A DNA stretch of 64,000 bases from Nocardioides bizhenqiangii (GTDB lineage: Bacteria > Actinomycetota > Actinomycetes > Propionibacteriales > Nocardioidaceae). Positions 24,523 to 33,151 of this stretch are shown here, one piece after another. The position numbers were made by a program, and so were the translations under genes. The stretch is taken from assembly GCF_034661235.1 (NCBI RefSeq), contig NZ_CP141059.1, positions 2,541,501-2,605,500 of the forward strand, in the 5' to 3' direction. A model generated the notes under the pieces. It worked only from the letters and a program-made list of their open reading frames with translations, was not told where the DNA came from and did not search any database. The stretch's first letter is position 1. Every line of letters starts with the position of its first letter.

Positions 24523-25436
24523 GGTTCGAGCTCACCGAGGAGCAGCGCGCGTTCGGCGACGCCCTCGAGCGCCTGCTGTCGGGCGCGGACACAGCCGCCG
24601 TCGCGCGCGCCTGGGCGGACGGTGACCACGAGCCCGGCCTGAAGCTGTGGGCGCGGCTCGCCGAGCAGGGCGTGACCGTGCTCGCGACCGACGCCTCACC
24701 GGTCGAGGTCGTGATCGCGTTCGAGGCACTCGGGCGGTACGCCGTACCCGGCCCGTGGGTCGAGTCCGCCGCCTACCTCCCCATCGCGCTCGGCCGGGAG
24801 GTCGAGGGCGTCGCCACCGTGGCGGCGCCCCCGCACGCACCGTTCGCCCTCGACGCCGATGTCGCCGATGCCGTCTACCTCGCGGGTCCGAACGGGCTCA
24901 CCGAGGTGACACCCGGCGACCGGCACGGATCGGTCGACCGGACGCGCCACCTGTTCGAGGTCGCCGCCTCCGACCCGGCGCCCGAGGACGCGGCCTTCGA
25001 CCTCTCGGCCCTCGCCACCGCGGCCCAGCTGCTCGGCCTCGGCGAGCGGGTCCTCGCGGACACGGTGGCCTACGCGAAGCAGCGGCGGCAGTTCGGGCGC
25101 GAGATCGGCTCCTACCAGGCGATCAAGCACCAGCTGGCCGACGTGCGGATCGCGCTCGACTTCGCCCGCCCGCTCGTCCACGGCGCCGCCGTGTCGTTGG
25201 CCGAGCCTGTCGAGACGGCGCCGCGAGCCGTGTCGGCCGCGAAGGTGATGTGCGGGGACGCGGCGTACCTCGCCGCTCGCACCGGCCTGCAGGTGCACGG
25301 CGCGATCGGCTACACCCAGGAGTTCGACCTCAGCATCTGGATCACCAAGATCCGGGCGCTGGTGACGGCCTGGGGCACGCCTACGTTCCACCGGGGCCGG
25401 ATCCTCGCCTCGCTGACGGCGCAGACAGGGGGCTGA
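24519..25436 (+). CDS. fadE32: Acyl-CoA dehydrogenase FadE32 (short subunit)
   Basis: ACAD-like protein of 305 aa, shorter than the usual ~380-390. The N-terminal helical domain is short (FELTEEQRAFGDALERLL) and the middle beta domain reduced, while the C-terminal portion retains YAKQRRQFGREIGSYQAIKH, LQVHGAIGYTQEFDLS and the terminal helix. Short ACADs of this kind form heterotetramers with a full-length partner in mycobacterial sterol catabolism, here probably FadE31 and/or FadE33. ATG 24519 overlaps the fadE31 stop. A segment VSLAEPVETAPRAV (near 25200) may come from a repeat insertion. Confidence 0.86.
   Translation: MRFELTEEQRAFGDALERLLSGADTAAVARAWADGDHEPGLKLWARLAEQGVTVLATDASPVEVVIAFEALGRYAVPGPWVESAAYLPIALGREVEGVATVAAPPHAPFALDADVADAVYLAGPNGLTEVTPGDRHGSVDRTRHLFEVAASDPAPEDAAFDLSALATAAQLLGLGERVLADTVAYAKQRRQFGREIGSYQAIKHQLADVRIALDFARPLVHGAAVSLAEPVETAPRAVSAAKVMCGDAAYLAARTGLQVHGAIGYTQEFDLSIWITKIRALVTAWGTPTFHRGRILASLTAQTGG
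25197..25217 (+). repeat. Possible repeat-derived insertion inside fadE32
   Basis: TTGGCCGAGCCTGTCGAGACG resembles the reverse-complement core GAGCCTGTCGA of the 19-bp dispersed repeat, and encodes LAEPVETAPRA between two conserved helices. Match is partial, so this is tentative. Confidence 0.35.
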
Positions 25437-25437
25437 G

Positions 25438-26421
25438 ATGGAGTTCGCGCTCAGTGAGGAGCAGGGCGAGCTGGCCGCCACCGTCCGGGCGGTGCTGACC
25501 AAGCAGGCCGACCCGGCCGCCGTCCGCTCCGCCATCGCGGCCGAGGAGGGCTACGACCCGGCGCTGTGGTCGACGCTCTGCGAGCAGGTCGGCGTCGCCG
25601 CGCTCGCGATCCCGGAGGAGTACGACGGCGCCGGGGCGACCTTCTTTGAGACCGCGATCGTGCTCGAGGAGCTCGGGCGCTCCCTCGCGCCCACTCCTCT
25701 GCTCGCTTCGGCGATCGCGGCGGAGGCACTGCTTGCCGGTGGCACCGAGGAGGCCAAGGCGCGGCTGCTCCCCCGCATCGCCGCTGGCGAGATCGCCACA
25801 ATCGCCGTCGGCGACGGCCCGGTGCTCGACGGGGACAGAGCCGTGATCGTGCTCGCGCTCGACGGGGACGACCTGCTCGAGGTCACCGGCGCGGCTGCCA
25901 CCTGGGCCGAGTCGATGGATCAGACGATCCGGCTGGCCCACCTCGACCGCGCCGGCGCGACGACGACCGTGGTCGGTGACGGAGCCGCCGCCCGTACCCG
26001 CGCCGAGCTGGTCGGCCCGGCGGCGGCCGCCGCCCTCGCGGTGGGCCTCTGCGACCGGGCCCTCCGGATGACGGTCGACTACAGCAAGGAACGGGTCCAG
26101 TTCGGGCGACCGATCGGCTCGTTCCAGGCACTCAAGCACCGGATGGCCGAGATGCTCGCGCGGCTCGAGATCGGCCGGTCCGCCTCGTGGGCCGCTTCCT
26201 ACGCGCTCGCCACGGACGCCGCCGGCGCTGAGGTACTGACCCGCACCGCGGCGTCGTACTGTCTCGAAGCGGCCGCGCACCTGGCCGGCGAGTGCGTGCA
26301 GCTGCATGGCGGCATCGCGATCACCTGGGAGCACGACGCCCACCTGGTCTTCAAGCGCGCGCACGCCCTCGGCCAGCTCTTCGGCGCGCCGCACCACCAC
26401 CGCGCGGCGATCACCGTCTGA
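25438..26421 (+). CDS. fadE33: Acyl-CoA dehydrogenase FadE33 (short subunit)
   Basis: ACAD-like protein of 327 aa, shorter than canonical ACADs. N-terminal helices (FALSEEQGELAATVRAVL), IPEEYDGAGATFFETAIVLEE, a truncated beta domain, and the C-terminal SKERVQFGRPIGSFQALKH and CVQLHGGIAITWEHDAHLV segments are clear. It starts 1 bp after the fadE32 stop and ends the rightward KstR2-controlled operon. By family knowledge it works with FadE31 and FadE32 in C/D-ring beta-oxidation. Confidence 0.87.
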   Translation: MEFALSEEQGELAATVRAVLTKQADPAAVRSAIAAEEGYDPALWSTLCEQVGVAALAIPEEYDGAGATFFETAIVLEELGRSLAPTPLLASAIAAEALLAGGTEEAKARLLPRIAAGEIATIAVGDGPVLDGDRAVIVLALDGDDLLEVTGAAATWAESMDQTIRLAHLDRAGATTTVVGDGAAARTRAELVGPAAAAALAVGLCDRALRMTVDYSKERVQFGRPIGSFQALKHRMAEMLARLEIGRSASWAASYALATDAAGAEVLTRTAASYCLEAAAHLAGECVQLHGGIAITWEHDAHLVFKRAHALGQLFGAPHHHRAAITV

Positions 26422-26716
26422 GCGGGTCGCACAGGTCGACCGACCCCGGAGCGCTGGCTCGCCTGGCGCCACACGCAAGTGCCCTCTATCACCGAGCAGC
26501 GCGCGAGGCTTTCACCGACTCTCGGTGCGACGGCAGTTCGCTGATACCGCATCGGCGGACCCGGACGCGACCAGTTGCAAGGCTGCGAACAGCCGAGCAG
26601 CCGACCGAAATTTGCGCGCGACGTCTGACGGCGAGAACGCGCTACTGGCGCCCTGCGTGCTCGCGGCGGCTGCACGCTGCTGCCGCGGAGGCACGCTGTT
26701 GCCGACAAGCGCGTGC

Positions 26717-27364
26717 TCAGCGTGTCGCGATGAGCACTGCCTGATTCTCGGTCTCTCGGTCGCCGACAGGTCCCCGCTCAAGCCGAGCGGCGAGGGTGAA
26801 CCCTGCTGATGTCAGTTCGTGGGCCATGCGTTCAGGCGACCGCAGGTAGCGGAGCAGCGAGAGGTCGTAGCCCCTCCTCCGGTACGACTCGGAGAGGTCC
26901 TGGACCCCGTCGCCCGACTGGAACGCAACCAATATCGACCCGCCGGGACGGAGAACTCGGTGGGCCTCTCGAAGGAGTTCCTGGAGGTCCTGGTCGCCGC
27001 TGTGAATCGTTGAGTACCACGAGAAGTAGCCGTCGAACGATGCATCTTCGAAGGGGAGGTCCGTGAGCGCCCCCACCTGGGTCGCGAAGGACGGGTGATC
27101 AGCCCGAGCGTTTCGGATCATGCCCGGAGAGAGGTCCAGGCCTTCGACCTCACAACGAAGGTCGGCAAGGATCGGTAGGAACCTTCCCGCGCCGCAACCT
27201 GCGTCCAGAACTCTCCGCTGGCCTCGGAGCGATCCTGCGAAGTGGTTCACCATCGCGAGCTCGACTGGCTGCTCCGGCTCCGTGCAGCGGAAGGCGTCCG
27301 CGTACTCATCGGCTCTCGCGTCATATGCCGAGCGAACCTGCTCGTCCGACTGAACCTCGTGCAT
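26717..27364 (-). CDS. SAM-dependent class I methyltransferase
   Basis: Cytosolic methyltransferase of 215 aa. SAM-binding motif I is VLDAGCGAGRFLPILADL (about residues 52-69), motif II LDLSPGMIRNAR, motif III LTDLPFEDASFDGYFSWYS, then HRVLRPGGSILVAF. The family (Methyltransf_11 type) covers many small-molecule methylations and no substrate is evident. ATG 27364 is chosen at the conserved MHEVQSDEQVRSAYDARA start. It is convergent with fadE33 across a 295-bp gap in which I see no gene, and is not part of the sterol operon. Confidence 0.82.
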   Translation of the reverse strand: MHEVQSDEQVRSAYDARADEYADAFRCTEPEQPVELAMVNHFAGSLRGQRRVLDAGCGAGRFLPILADLRCEVEGLDLSPGMIRNARADHPSFATQVGALTDLPFEDASFDGYFSWYSTIHSGDQDLQELLREAHRVLRPGGSILVAFQSGDGVQDLSESYRRRGYDLSLLRYLRSPERMAHELTSAGFTLAARLERGPVGDRETENQAVLIATR

Positions 27365-27500
27365 GCCCCTAAGTTTGCCGGACGCGCGCAGGCCGCAGTC
27401 GGTTCGCGGAATGGTCCGAGACCGAAGAGCAGGGCCGAAAGGGTGCCCGCTACCGCCGCCCGCGGACCTGGCGCCGAGGACCAAGCCCGGCTCGCCTGAC

Positions 27501-27683
27501 TCAGGCGGCGACGCTGTGGTTGCGGTCGGCGCTCGCGGCCTTCCCCATGACCTGGGTCTGCTCCGTGCCGCACCAGCACGTGAACGTGATCACGATGCCG
27601 TGGTCGGTGTTGGCCAACGACGTGATCTGGCTCGGGAAGATGAGCACTCGGCTGGCGCACACCTGGCAGTTGTTGTCGAACAT
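27501..27683 (-). CDS. Small Cys-containing protein, 60 aa
   Basis: Short protein beginning MFDNNCQVCASRVLIFPSQ with a CxxC pair near the N-terminus and a CWC pair at about residue 36-38, suggesting a small metal (zinc) ribbon. A strong AGGAGGG Shine-Dalgarno sits just upstream of ATG 27683, supporting expression. It resembles actinobacterial zinc-ribbon proteins of unknown role. It is divergent from the LysR-type regulator. Confidence 0.65.
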   Translation of the reverse strand: MFDNNCQVCASRVLIFPSQITSLANTDHGIVITFTCWCGTEQTQVMGKAASADRNHSVAA

Positions 27684-27781
27684 CGTTGACCCTCCTTAGA
27701 TCGGTTGCGTAGGTCAAATCATCGCGGAAGCGCATCTCTAGGGGTAGCCTCGCTTTCCAGAGGCATCCAAAGGAGATCCCT

Positions 27782-28699
27782 ATGCTTTCCCTGCATCAGC
27801 TGCGCTGCTTCCTTTCCACCTACGAGCACGGCTCGCTGACCGCCGCGGCCGAGGAGCTCGGCTACGCGCAGCCCTCGGTGTCCGAACAAGTCCGAGGCCT
27901 CGAGAAGACGCTCGGAGTACCGCTGTTCCGACGGGTCGGGCGGGGCGTCGTACCGACCACGCTGGCCGACACCCTCCGCCCCTACGCCGAGCAGGCGATC
28001 GCCGCGGCCGACGAGGCGCGGCGGGCGGTGCAGAGCGCGGTGTCGCTGGAGAGCGGGACGATCCGGTTCGGGATGTTCGGCGCCGCACGGCTGTACGCCG
28101 GCGCACAGATCGTCGCCGACGTGCTCGAGCGCTACCCCGGCGTCCGGGTGGAGCTGATCGGCCAGCACTCCAACGAGGTGCAGGAACAGCTCCGGCGCGG
28201 GCACCTCGAGGCGGCGATGATCGCCGTCACGAGCGTCGAGAGCGAAGGCATGACGGTCATCCCGGTGGCCCGCGACGAGCTCGTCTACATCTCGGCCGAC
28301 CCCGCGCGACTCACCTCCCCCGTGACCGCGGCGCGGCTCGCAAAGGCGTCATTGATCATGCCGGAGACGACGTGGCGCTCCAGCGACTCCGTCCGCATCG
28401 TGCTGCGCCGCTTCCTGCACGAGGCCGGCCACAACCCGCAGACCCGGATCGAGGTCGAGGAGGTGGAGACGGCGGTCGACCTGGTCGGCCGCGGCTTCGG
28501 CGACTCGGTCATCCCCCGCGGTGGCGCCAACCAGCTCATCCCGCAACTGGCGCCACACGTCGGCTACGCCTCGCTACGCCCCAAGCAGTACGACGTGATG
28601 GCGATCGTGCACCGAAAGGGTGCAGTGCTGTCACCCGCGGCTCAAGTGATGATCGAGCTGGCAACCAAGCACATCCAGTCGATCACCGAGCCGGTCTGA
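27782..28699 (+). CDS. LysR-family transcriptional regulator
   Basis: LTTR of 305 aa. The winged HTH is at residues 3-62 (LHQLRCFLSTYEHGSLTAAAEELGYAQPSVSEQVRGLEK). The effector domain (about residues 90-300) has GTIRFGMFGAARLYAG, VELIGQHSNEVQEQLRRGHLEAAMI and VDLVGRGFGDSVIP. AAAGGAGAT precedes ATG 27782. LysR regulators usually act on a divergent neighbour; here that would be the small Cys-rich gene at 27501-27683, although the control target is unproven. Confidence 0.88.
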   Translation: MLSLHQLRCFLSTYEHGSLTAAAEELGYAQPSVSEQVRGLEKTLGVPLFRRVGRGVVPTTLADTLRPYAEQAIAAADEARRAVQSAVSLESGTIRFGMFGAARLYAGAQIVADVLERYPGVRVELIGQHSNEVQEQLRRGHLEAAMIAVTSVESEGMTVIPVARDELVYISADPARLTSPVTAARLAKASLIMPETTWRSSDSVRIVLRRFLHEAGHNPQTRIEVEEVETAVDLVGRGFGDSVIPRGGANQLIPQLAPHVGYASLRPKQYDVMAIVHRKGAVLSPAAQVMIELATKHIQSITEPV

Positions 28700-28790
28700 G
28701 CAGGTAGCACTCGCAGAACCAGAACGGCTGCACCAGGTCGCACACGATGCGCCCGCGCTCGTCGATCGCGCTGCATGGGAGACTCGACGC

Positions 28791-28934
28791 ATGTTGTCCG
28801 GGATTGAGTGGCTGGTCCTTCTCGCGATACTCACCGTCGCGATGTTCGGAGTGCTCTACCTAGTGATCCGTTCGGCCGTGAGGTCCGGAGTTCGTAGGGC
28901 AGCACGACAACCGGGTGGCTCGCCCACCGAGTAA
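28791..28934 (+). CDS. Small single-pass membrane protein, 47 aa
   Basis: ATG 28791 opens a 47-codon frame: MLSGIEW, a hydrophobic helix LVLLAILTVAMFGVLYLVI, then a basic tail RSAVRSGVRRAARQPGG. The positive-inside rule puts the C-terminus in the cytoplasm. Function unknown. No strong Shine-Dalgarno is seen (GACTCGACGC precedes it). The frame is short, so coding status rests on the coherent membrane topology. Confidence 0.5.
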   Translation: MLSGIEWLVLLAILTVAMFGVLYLVIRSAVRSGVRRAARQPGGSPTE

Positions 28935-28991
28935 GTGACCGCCCGGGCAGCCGGCGTTGTCCAGCGCCGGCCTGGCCTGTTCACTGGCCGG

Positions 28992-29513
28992 ATGCCGACC
29001 CGGTTGCTGATCATCGCCGACACGCACGTGCCGAAGCGTGCGCGGGACCTGCCGGCACAGGTCTGGGAGGCGGTCGACGCCGCGGACGTCGTCGTCCACG
29101 CGGGCGACTGGGTCGACGAGAGCCTCCTCGACCAGCTCGAGGAGCGCGCCCGACGTCTGGTCGCCGTGTTCGGCAACAACGACCACGGTGCGCTGAGACA
29201 TCGACTCCGCGAGGAGGAACGCGCAGTGATCGACGGCGTCCGCCTCGGCGTCGTGCACGAGACCGGCGCCGCACAGGGGCGGGAGGCACGGTGCAGTGCG
29301 CGGTACCCGGATCTCGACGTCCTCGTCTTCGGGCACAGCCACATCCCGTGGGACACCACGACAGGCACCGGACTGCGACTGCTCAACCCGGGTTCGCCCA
29401 CCGACCGTCGTCGCCAGCCGCACTGCACCTACATGACGGCGGTCGCGGTGGACGGTCGGCTCGAGGACGTCCAGCTCCACCGGCTGTTCCAGAGAGCGGT
29501 TCCGGGTACCTAG
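28992..29513 (+). CDS. YfcE/MJ0936-type metallophosphoesterase
   Basis: Calcineurin-like phosphoesterase of 173 aa. Metal-ligand motifs are visible in order: LLIIADTHVPKRA (D-x-H), VVVHAGDWVDE (GDWV), VFGNNDHG (GNND/H), LGVVHETG and VFGHSHIPW (GHSH). The family hydrolyses phosphodiesters with Mn(II) or similar metals. Start at ATG 28992 places the first beta strand at the N-terminus; upstream in-frame sequence to 28935 is not conserved in character. It lies 28 bp before the glutathione-transferase-like gene. Confidence 0.85.
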   Translation: MPTRLLIIADTHVPKRARDLPAQVWEAVDAADVVVHAGDWVDESLLDQLEERARRLVAVFGNNDHGALRHRLREEERAVIDGVRLGVVHETGAAQGREARCSARYPDLDVLVFGHSHIPWDTTTGTGLRLLNPGSPTDRRRQPHCTYMTAVAVDGRLEDVQLHRLFQRAVPGT

Positions 29514-29541
29514 CCTCGCGGGCGTCGACGAGAGGGAGCAC

Positions 29542-30507
29542 GTGCCGAAATTCAGCAGCAAGGGCAAGGCCTTCGAACGGGACATGAGCTACATCCCGGA
29601 CCGGGTCACGAAGGAGCCCGGCCGGTCGCAGGACCCGTACGGCGGCGAGGAGCTCGACGTACCGACATGGCAGGTGCAGCCGGGCCGCTACCGGCTGATC
29701 GCCGCACGTGCCTGCCCGTGGGCGAGTCGCGCCATCATCGTGCGCCGGCTGCTCGGGCTCGAGTACGTGATCTCGATGGGGCTTGCCGGTCCGACCCACG
29801 ACGAGCGCAGCTGGGCCTTCGACCTGGACCCGGACCGCGTCGACCCCGTCCTGGGCTACGAGCGGCTGGAACAGGCCTTCCTCGCCCGCTTTCCCGACTA
29901 CTCCAAGGGGATCACCGTCCCCACGCTCGTCGACGTCCCGTCGAAACAGGCGGTCACCAACGACTTCCCGTCGATCACGCACGACTTCTTCTTCGAGTGG
30001 CGCGACCACCACCGACCCGACGCGCCCGACCTGTGGCCCGACGACTGCCGGGACGCGATGGAGACTGTGATGGATCGGGTCTTCAGCGACGTCAACGACG
30101 GGGTCTACCGGTGCGGCTTCGCCGGCTCCCAAGAGGCGTACGACGAGGCGTACGACCGGGTCTGGACGGCGATGGACTGGCTCGAGGACCGGCTGTCGCA
30201 CCAGCGGTTTCTCATGGGCGACAGGATCACCGAGGCCGACGTCCGCCTGTTCACCACGCTCGTCCGGTTCGACGCCGTGTACCACGGCCACTTCAAGTGC
30301 AACCGCAACAAGCTGACCGAGATGACCGCCATCTGGGGCTACGCACGGGACCTCTTCCAGACTCCCGGGTTCGGTGAGACCGTCGACTTCGACCAGATCA
30401 AGCGCCACTACTACGTCGTCCACGAGGACATCAACCCCAACGGCATCGTGCCGAAAGGCCCGGACCCAGCGGGCTGGCACGCACCGCACGGACGCGACCG
30501 GCTCTGA
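29542..30507 (+). CDS. Glutathionyl-hydroquinone reductase-like protein (Xi-class GST/ECM4 family)
   Basis: Protein of 321 aa with the Xi/ECM4 signature: N-terminal PGRYRLIAARACPWASRAII carrying the catalytic Cys of the CPWA motif (about residue 59), a thioredoxin-like domain with TVPTLVDVPSKQAVTNDFPSI, and an all-helical C-terminal domain (DRVFSDVNDGVYRCGFAGSQEAYD; ITEADVRLFTTLVRFDAVY). The family reduces thiol-quinone conjugates; in actinobacteria the thiol is probably mycothiol (inference). GTG 29542 follows a GAGAGGGAG Shine-Dalgarno. Confidence 0.87.
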   Translation: MPKFSSKGKAFERDMSYIPDRVTKEPGRSQDPYGGEELDVPTWQVQPGRYRLIAARACPWASRAIIVRRLLGLEYVISMGLAGPTHDERSWAFDLDPDRVDPVLGYERLEQAFLARFPDYSKGITVPTLVDVPSKQAVTNDFPSITHDFFFEWRDHHRPDAPDLWPDDCRDAMETVMDRVFSDVNDGVYRCGFAGSQEAYDEAYDRVWTAMDWLEDRLSHQRFLMGDRITEADVRLFTTLVRFDAVYHGHFKCNRNKLTEMTAIWGYARDLFQTPGFGETVDFDQIKRHYYVVHEDINPNGIVPKGPDPAGWHAPHGRDRL

Positions 30508-30585
30508 GGACGATCCCCTGACCGAGCACGGCGCATTCCTGGCGCGATGCATCGAGCTGGCGCGTGGCGCTCGACGACCTGCGGA

Positions 30586-31122
30586 TCAGAGCTCGATCGT
30601 GGTGAACAGGGTGGTCCCGTGGACCGGGTCCGCTTCCCTGCGCTCGGTCTCGGTGAAGCCGATCTTGGCCAGCACCCGGCGAGATGGGGTGTTCCAGTCC
30701 CAGACCGTGGCCCACAGCCGTCTGTACCCGGATGCTCTCGCCCAGTCCAGCACCGCCAACGAGGCCTCGGTCGCATATCCCTGACGCCACACCCGGCGTA
30801 GCAGCTCGAACGCCAGCTCCGGCTCCGCCTCCGGCCCTCGTCCGCTGTCGATCAGCCCGCAGTAGCCGATGACGTCACCCTCGGCCTTCCGTTCGATCGC
30901 CAGCAACCCGATCGACGACGGCTTCTGGGTGCGGATCGCTTCCTCGAGGTCGGCGACCGTGGGGCGTCCCTCCGCGTCGATCCGACGGTGCGGCGGCACG
31001 CGGGGGTCACGTTCGGTCCACAGCTCACGCTGGACGGCAGCCTCGGCCACCCGCCAGGGCCTGAGCAGCAGGCGACTGGTCTCGAGCACCACCTCGCGCC
31101 CCGGATCCGCCCCGCTCGCCAT
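30586..31122 (-). CDS. RimJ/RimL-type GNAT acetyltransferase
   Basis: GNAT protein of 178 aa, similar in layout to ribosomal-protein-alanine acetyltransferases: LETSRLLLRPWRVAEAA, IGYCGLIDSGRGPEAEPELAFEL, the acetyl-CoA loop LRRVWRQGYATEASLAVLDW and NTPSRRVLAKIGFTETER. Such enzymes acetylate N-termini or small molecules; the target is unknown. It is convergent with the GST-like gene and lies 26 bp upstream of nothing shared on its strand, so it is probably monocistronic. Confidence 0.83.
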   Translation of the reverse strand: MASGADPGREVVLETSRLLLRPWRVAEAAVQRELWTERDPRVPPHRRIDAEGRPTVADLEEAIRTQKPSSIGLLAIERKAEGDVIGYCGLIDSGRGPEAEPELAFELLRRVWRQGYATEASLAVLDWARASGYRRLWATVWDWNTPSRRVLAKIGFTETERREADPVHGTTLFTTIEL

Positions 31123-31148
31123 GACAGCACCCTCTCAGGCGTCACGCG

Positions 31149-31772
31149 TCAGCCGTCGGCGGCGGGCTCCACCGGTTGTCGGAGGATCGTCCGGAGCTTC
31201 GGTGCCGGGACCTTGCGGGCGTCGCTGAGGTAGATCTCGTGGTGCTTCCCGGTCATCCGCAGTCCTGCGTTTGGGATGAAGTCGTGGTGGAGGTCAGCGA
31301 GCACGCTCGCCTCGTCGTCGTAGGACCCGATGTGGAGTGTCTGCACGCAAGTGCCTTCGCGGAGCGTCTCGATCCGCACCCTGTCGAGGCCGGCCGGCCG
31401 TTTCTTCGCGGCGACCTTGGCGACGGCGTCGTCGAACATGTCGTCGCCGATCCAATCGGGGACCATGATCATGGTCGTCCAGCTCCACTTGGACTTGTCC
31501 CGGGCCGAGGTGAACACCTCCATGTCCGGCGCCCACCACAGCGCTTCCAGCGGCGGAACGACGTAGTCGCGACCCAGCTCCTGCTTGCTGGCGAACTTGA
31601 GCTTGTACGCGAGCGGGTAGAGCGTCCCGATCGCGTCGGCGTAATCGGTGGCGGTGTTGGGATCGCCGTGGCCGTCGACCATGAGGTACCGCAACGGCGG
31701 AACGTCGAGGATCCGGAACTCACCGTGGCGTGCCTGGTAGGCGTCCAGCGACCTCTTGAAGTCGGTCTTCAC
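31149..31772 (-). CDS. GyrI-like small-molecule-binding domain protein
   Basis: Protein of 207 aa of the GyrI-like (SOUL/effector-binding) fold, stand-alone form. Features: FRILDVPPLRYLMVDGHGDPN, LYPLAYKLKFASKQELGRDYVVPPLEALWW, and a terminal HHDFIPNAGLRMTGKHHEIYLSDARKV. These domains bind or hydrolyse small cationic compounds and normally form the C-terminus of MerR/AraC regulators, but no DNA-binding part is fused here. The start is assigned to GTG 31772 (VKTDFKRSL) with an AGAAG element upstream. It follows the SpoIIE-type phosphatase gene on the same strand by 13 bp. Confidence 0.8.
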   Translation of the reverse strand: MKTDFKRSLDAYQARHGEFRILDVPPLRYLMVDGHGDPNTATDYADAIGTLYPLAYKLKFASKQELGRDYVVPPLEALWWAPDMEVFTSARDKSKWSWTTMIMVPDWIGDDMFDDAVAKVAAKKRPAGLDRVRIETLREGTCVQTLHIGSYDDEASVLADLHHDFIPNAGLRMTGKHHEIYLSDARKVPAPKLRTILRQPVEPAADG

Positions 31773-31785
31773 CGCGACATTTCTT

Positions 31786-33090
31786 CTACGTGAGAGGGGA
31801 CGAAGCACGAGACGGGTCGGCGCCCGAGACCGAGGCCCTCGACTCGTCACGCATGCCGTGCCAGTCCAGGCACAGGACGGTGGCGTCGTCCTCGAGCGCG
31901 TGCCCGGCTGCTGCCAGTGCGCTGTCCGCCAGGGCGCGGACGAGCTCTCGCGGATGGAGATCTGCGTTGGCCTTGAGGGCGCCGGCGATGTCGATGCTCG
32001 AGACGTTGCGCTCGAGCATGCCGTCCGTCAGGAAGACCACCCGGTCGCCAGGCTCAAGGGTCACGGTCGTGCTGCCGTAGGTGGTGTCGGCGAACATGCC
32101 GAACGGCAGGTCGACCCGCAGGTCCAGCGCGGTGAGCGCGGAGCCACGCAGGAGATACGGCACGACGTGTCCAGCGTTGACGATCTCCAGGGCACCGCTC
32201 GACAGCTCGACCCGGCCGATCAGCCCCGTGACGAAGTCCTCTCCGGCGGCGCTGACCGCATGCTCGAACAGAACCTCGTTGGCCACCATCGCCTGGTCGA
32301 GCAGCGACATCCCCCGTCGGCGTGCCCCTCGCAGACCACCGACACACGTGGTCGCCGACAGCGCAGCATCGACGCCGTGTCCCATCGCGTCCGTCAACGA
32401 CAGGTGCAGGAGATCGCGAGCCAAGCTGTAGTCGAAGGTGTCGCCCCCGATGCTCGCGGCCGGCTCGAGCCACCCCGCCACGGTGAAGGCGGCGGCCTCG
32501 CAGGTGCGGGCCTCGGGAAGGAGGCGTTGCTGGATCTCTGCGGACAGGCTGAACGGCCGGCTGCGTTGACCCCACTCGAAGAGGTCGGTGTGGCGCCGGT
32601 TCGCGATCACCACGAACGCGAGAAGGTGGGCCACCTGGGAAACCTCTGCCACGACATCGCGTTCGGGTTCGACGGGCAGGTACAGCTCGAGCAGTCCGAT
32701 GGACTCGCCACGCTCTGTCACCGGGGCGAGGATGCGCCACAGGCCAGCGAGGTCCGGATCCATCTCCGCACCGTGCGGCGGCAGCACCTGGGCTGTCTGG
32801 GTGCGCACAGCCTGCTCTTCCGGGCCGCCGTCGAAGGGCAGCACCGTGGCGGACTCTTCGTCGTCGCGCCGTTCGCCCGTCGACAGCGAGCCAGGGTGAC
32901 CGGTCACAGGGACGTGCGCCAGACGCACGAGTGCCCGCCCGGAGAGGTCCGCGATGAGGAAGGACACGGCCACCGCGTCGAACGCGAGCCCCAGCTCTCG
33001 CGCCACGCCGGACACCGCCTCCAGCGGCGAGTCCGCCTCCGCGGCCTCCAGCACCCGCCCGACATCGGTCAGCCTGCGGGAGCGCGTCAT
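31786..33090 (-). CDS. PP2C/SpoIIE-type phosphatase with N-terminal GAF-like sensor, copy 1
   Basis: Protein of about 434 aa. Residues ~15-165 form a GAF-like sensor domain (LEAVSGVARELGLAFDAVAVSFL; ILAPVTERGESIGLLELYLP). Residues ~190-420 are a PPM/SpoIIE phosphatase with metal-binding Asp motifs in IGGDTFDYS, LTDAMGHGVDAAL, FLTDGMLERN and LEDDATVL. Such proteins dephosphorylate anti-sigma-factor antagonists in stress-response cascades. No antagonist or kinase gene is adjacent. ATG 33090 is chosen because a TACAGT -10 hexamer ends 7 bp before it. A related protein is at 48494-49651. Confidence 0.85.
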   Translation of the reverse strand: MTRSRRLTDVGRVLEAAEADSPLEAVSGVARELGLAFDAVAVSFLIADLSGRALVRLAHVPVTGHPGSLSTGERRDDEESATVLPFDGGPEEQAVRTQTAQVLPPHGAEMDPDLAGLWRILAPVTERGESIGLLELYLPVEPERDVVAEVSQVAHLLAFVVIANRRHTDLFEWGQRSRPFSLSAEIQQRLLPEARTCEAAAFTVAGWLEPAASIGGDTFDYSLARDLLHLSLTDAMGHGVDAALSATTCVGGLRGARRRGMSLLDQAMVANEVLFEHAVSAAGEDFVTGLIGRVELSSGALEIVNAGHVVPYLLRGSALTALDLRVDLPFGMFADTTYGSTTVTLEPGDRVVFLTDGMLERNVSSIDIAGALKANADLHPRELVRALADSALAAAGHALEDDATVLCLDWHGMRDESRASVSGADPSRASSPLT

Positions 33091-33151
33091 CGTGCGACTG
33101 TAGTCGGACAATCCGGTGGCGGATCTGTCGCCCGGCCGGGAAACTGGCGCG

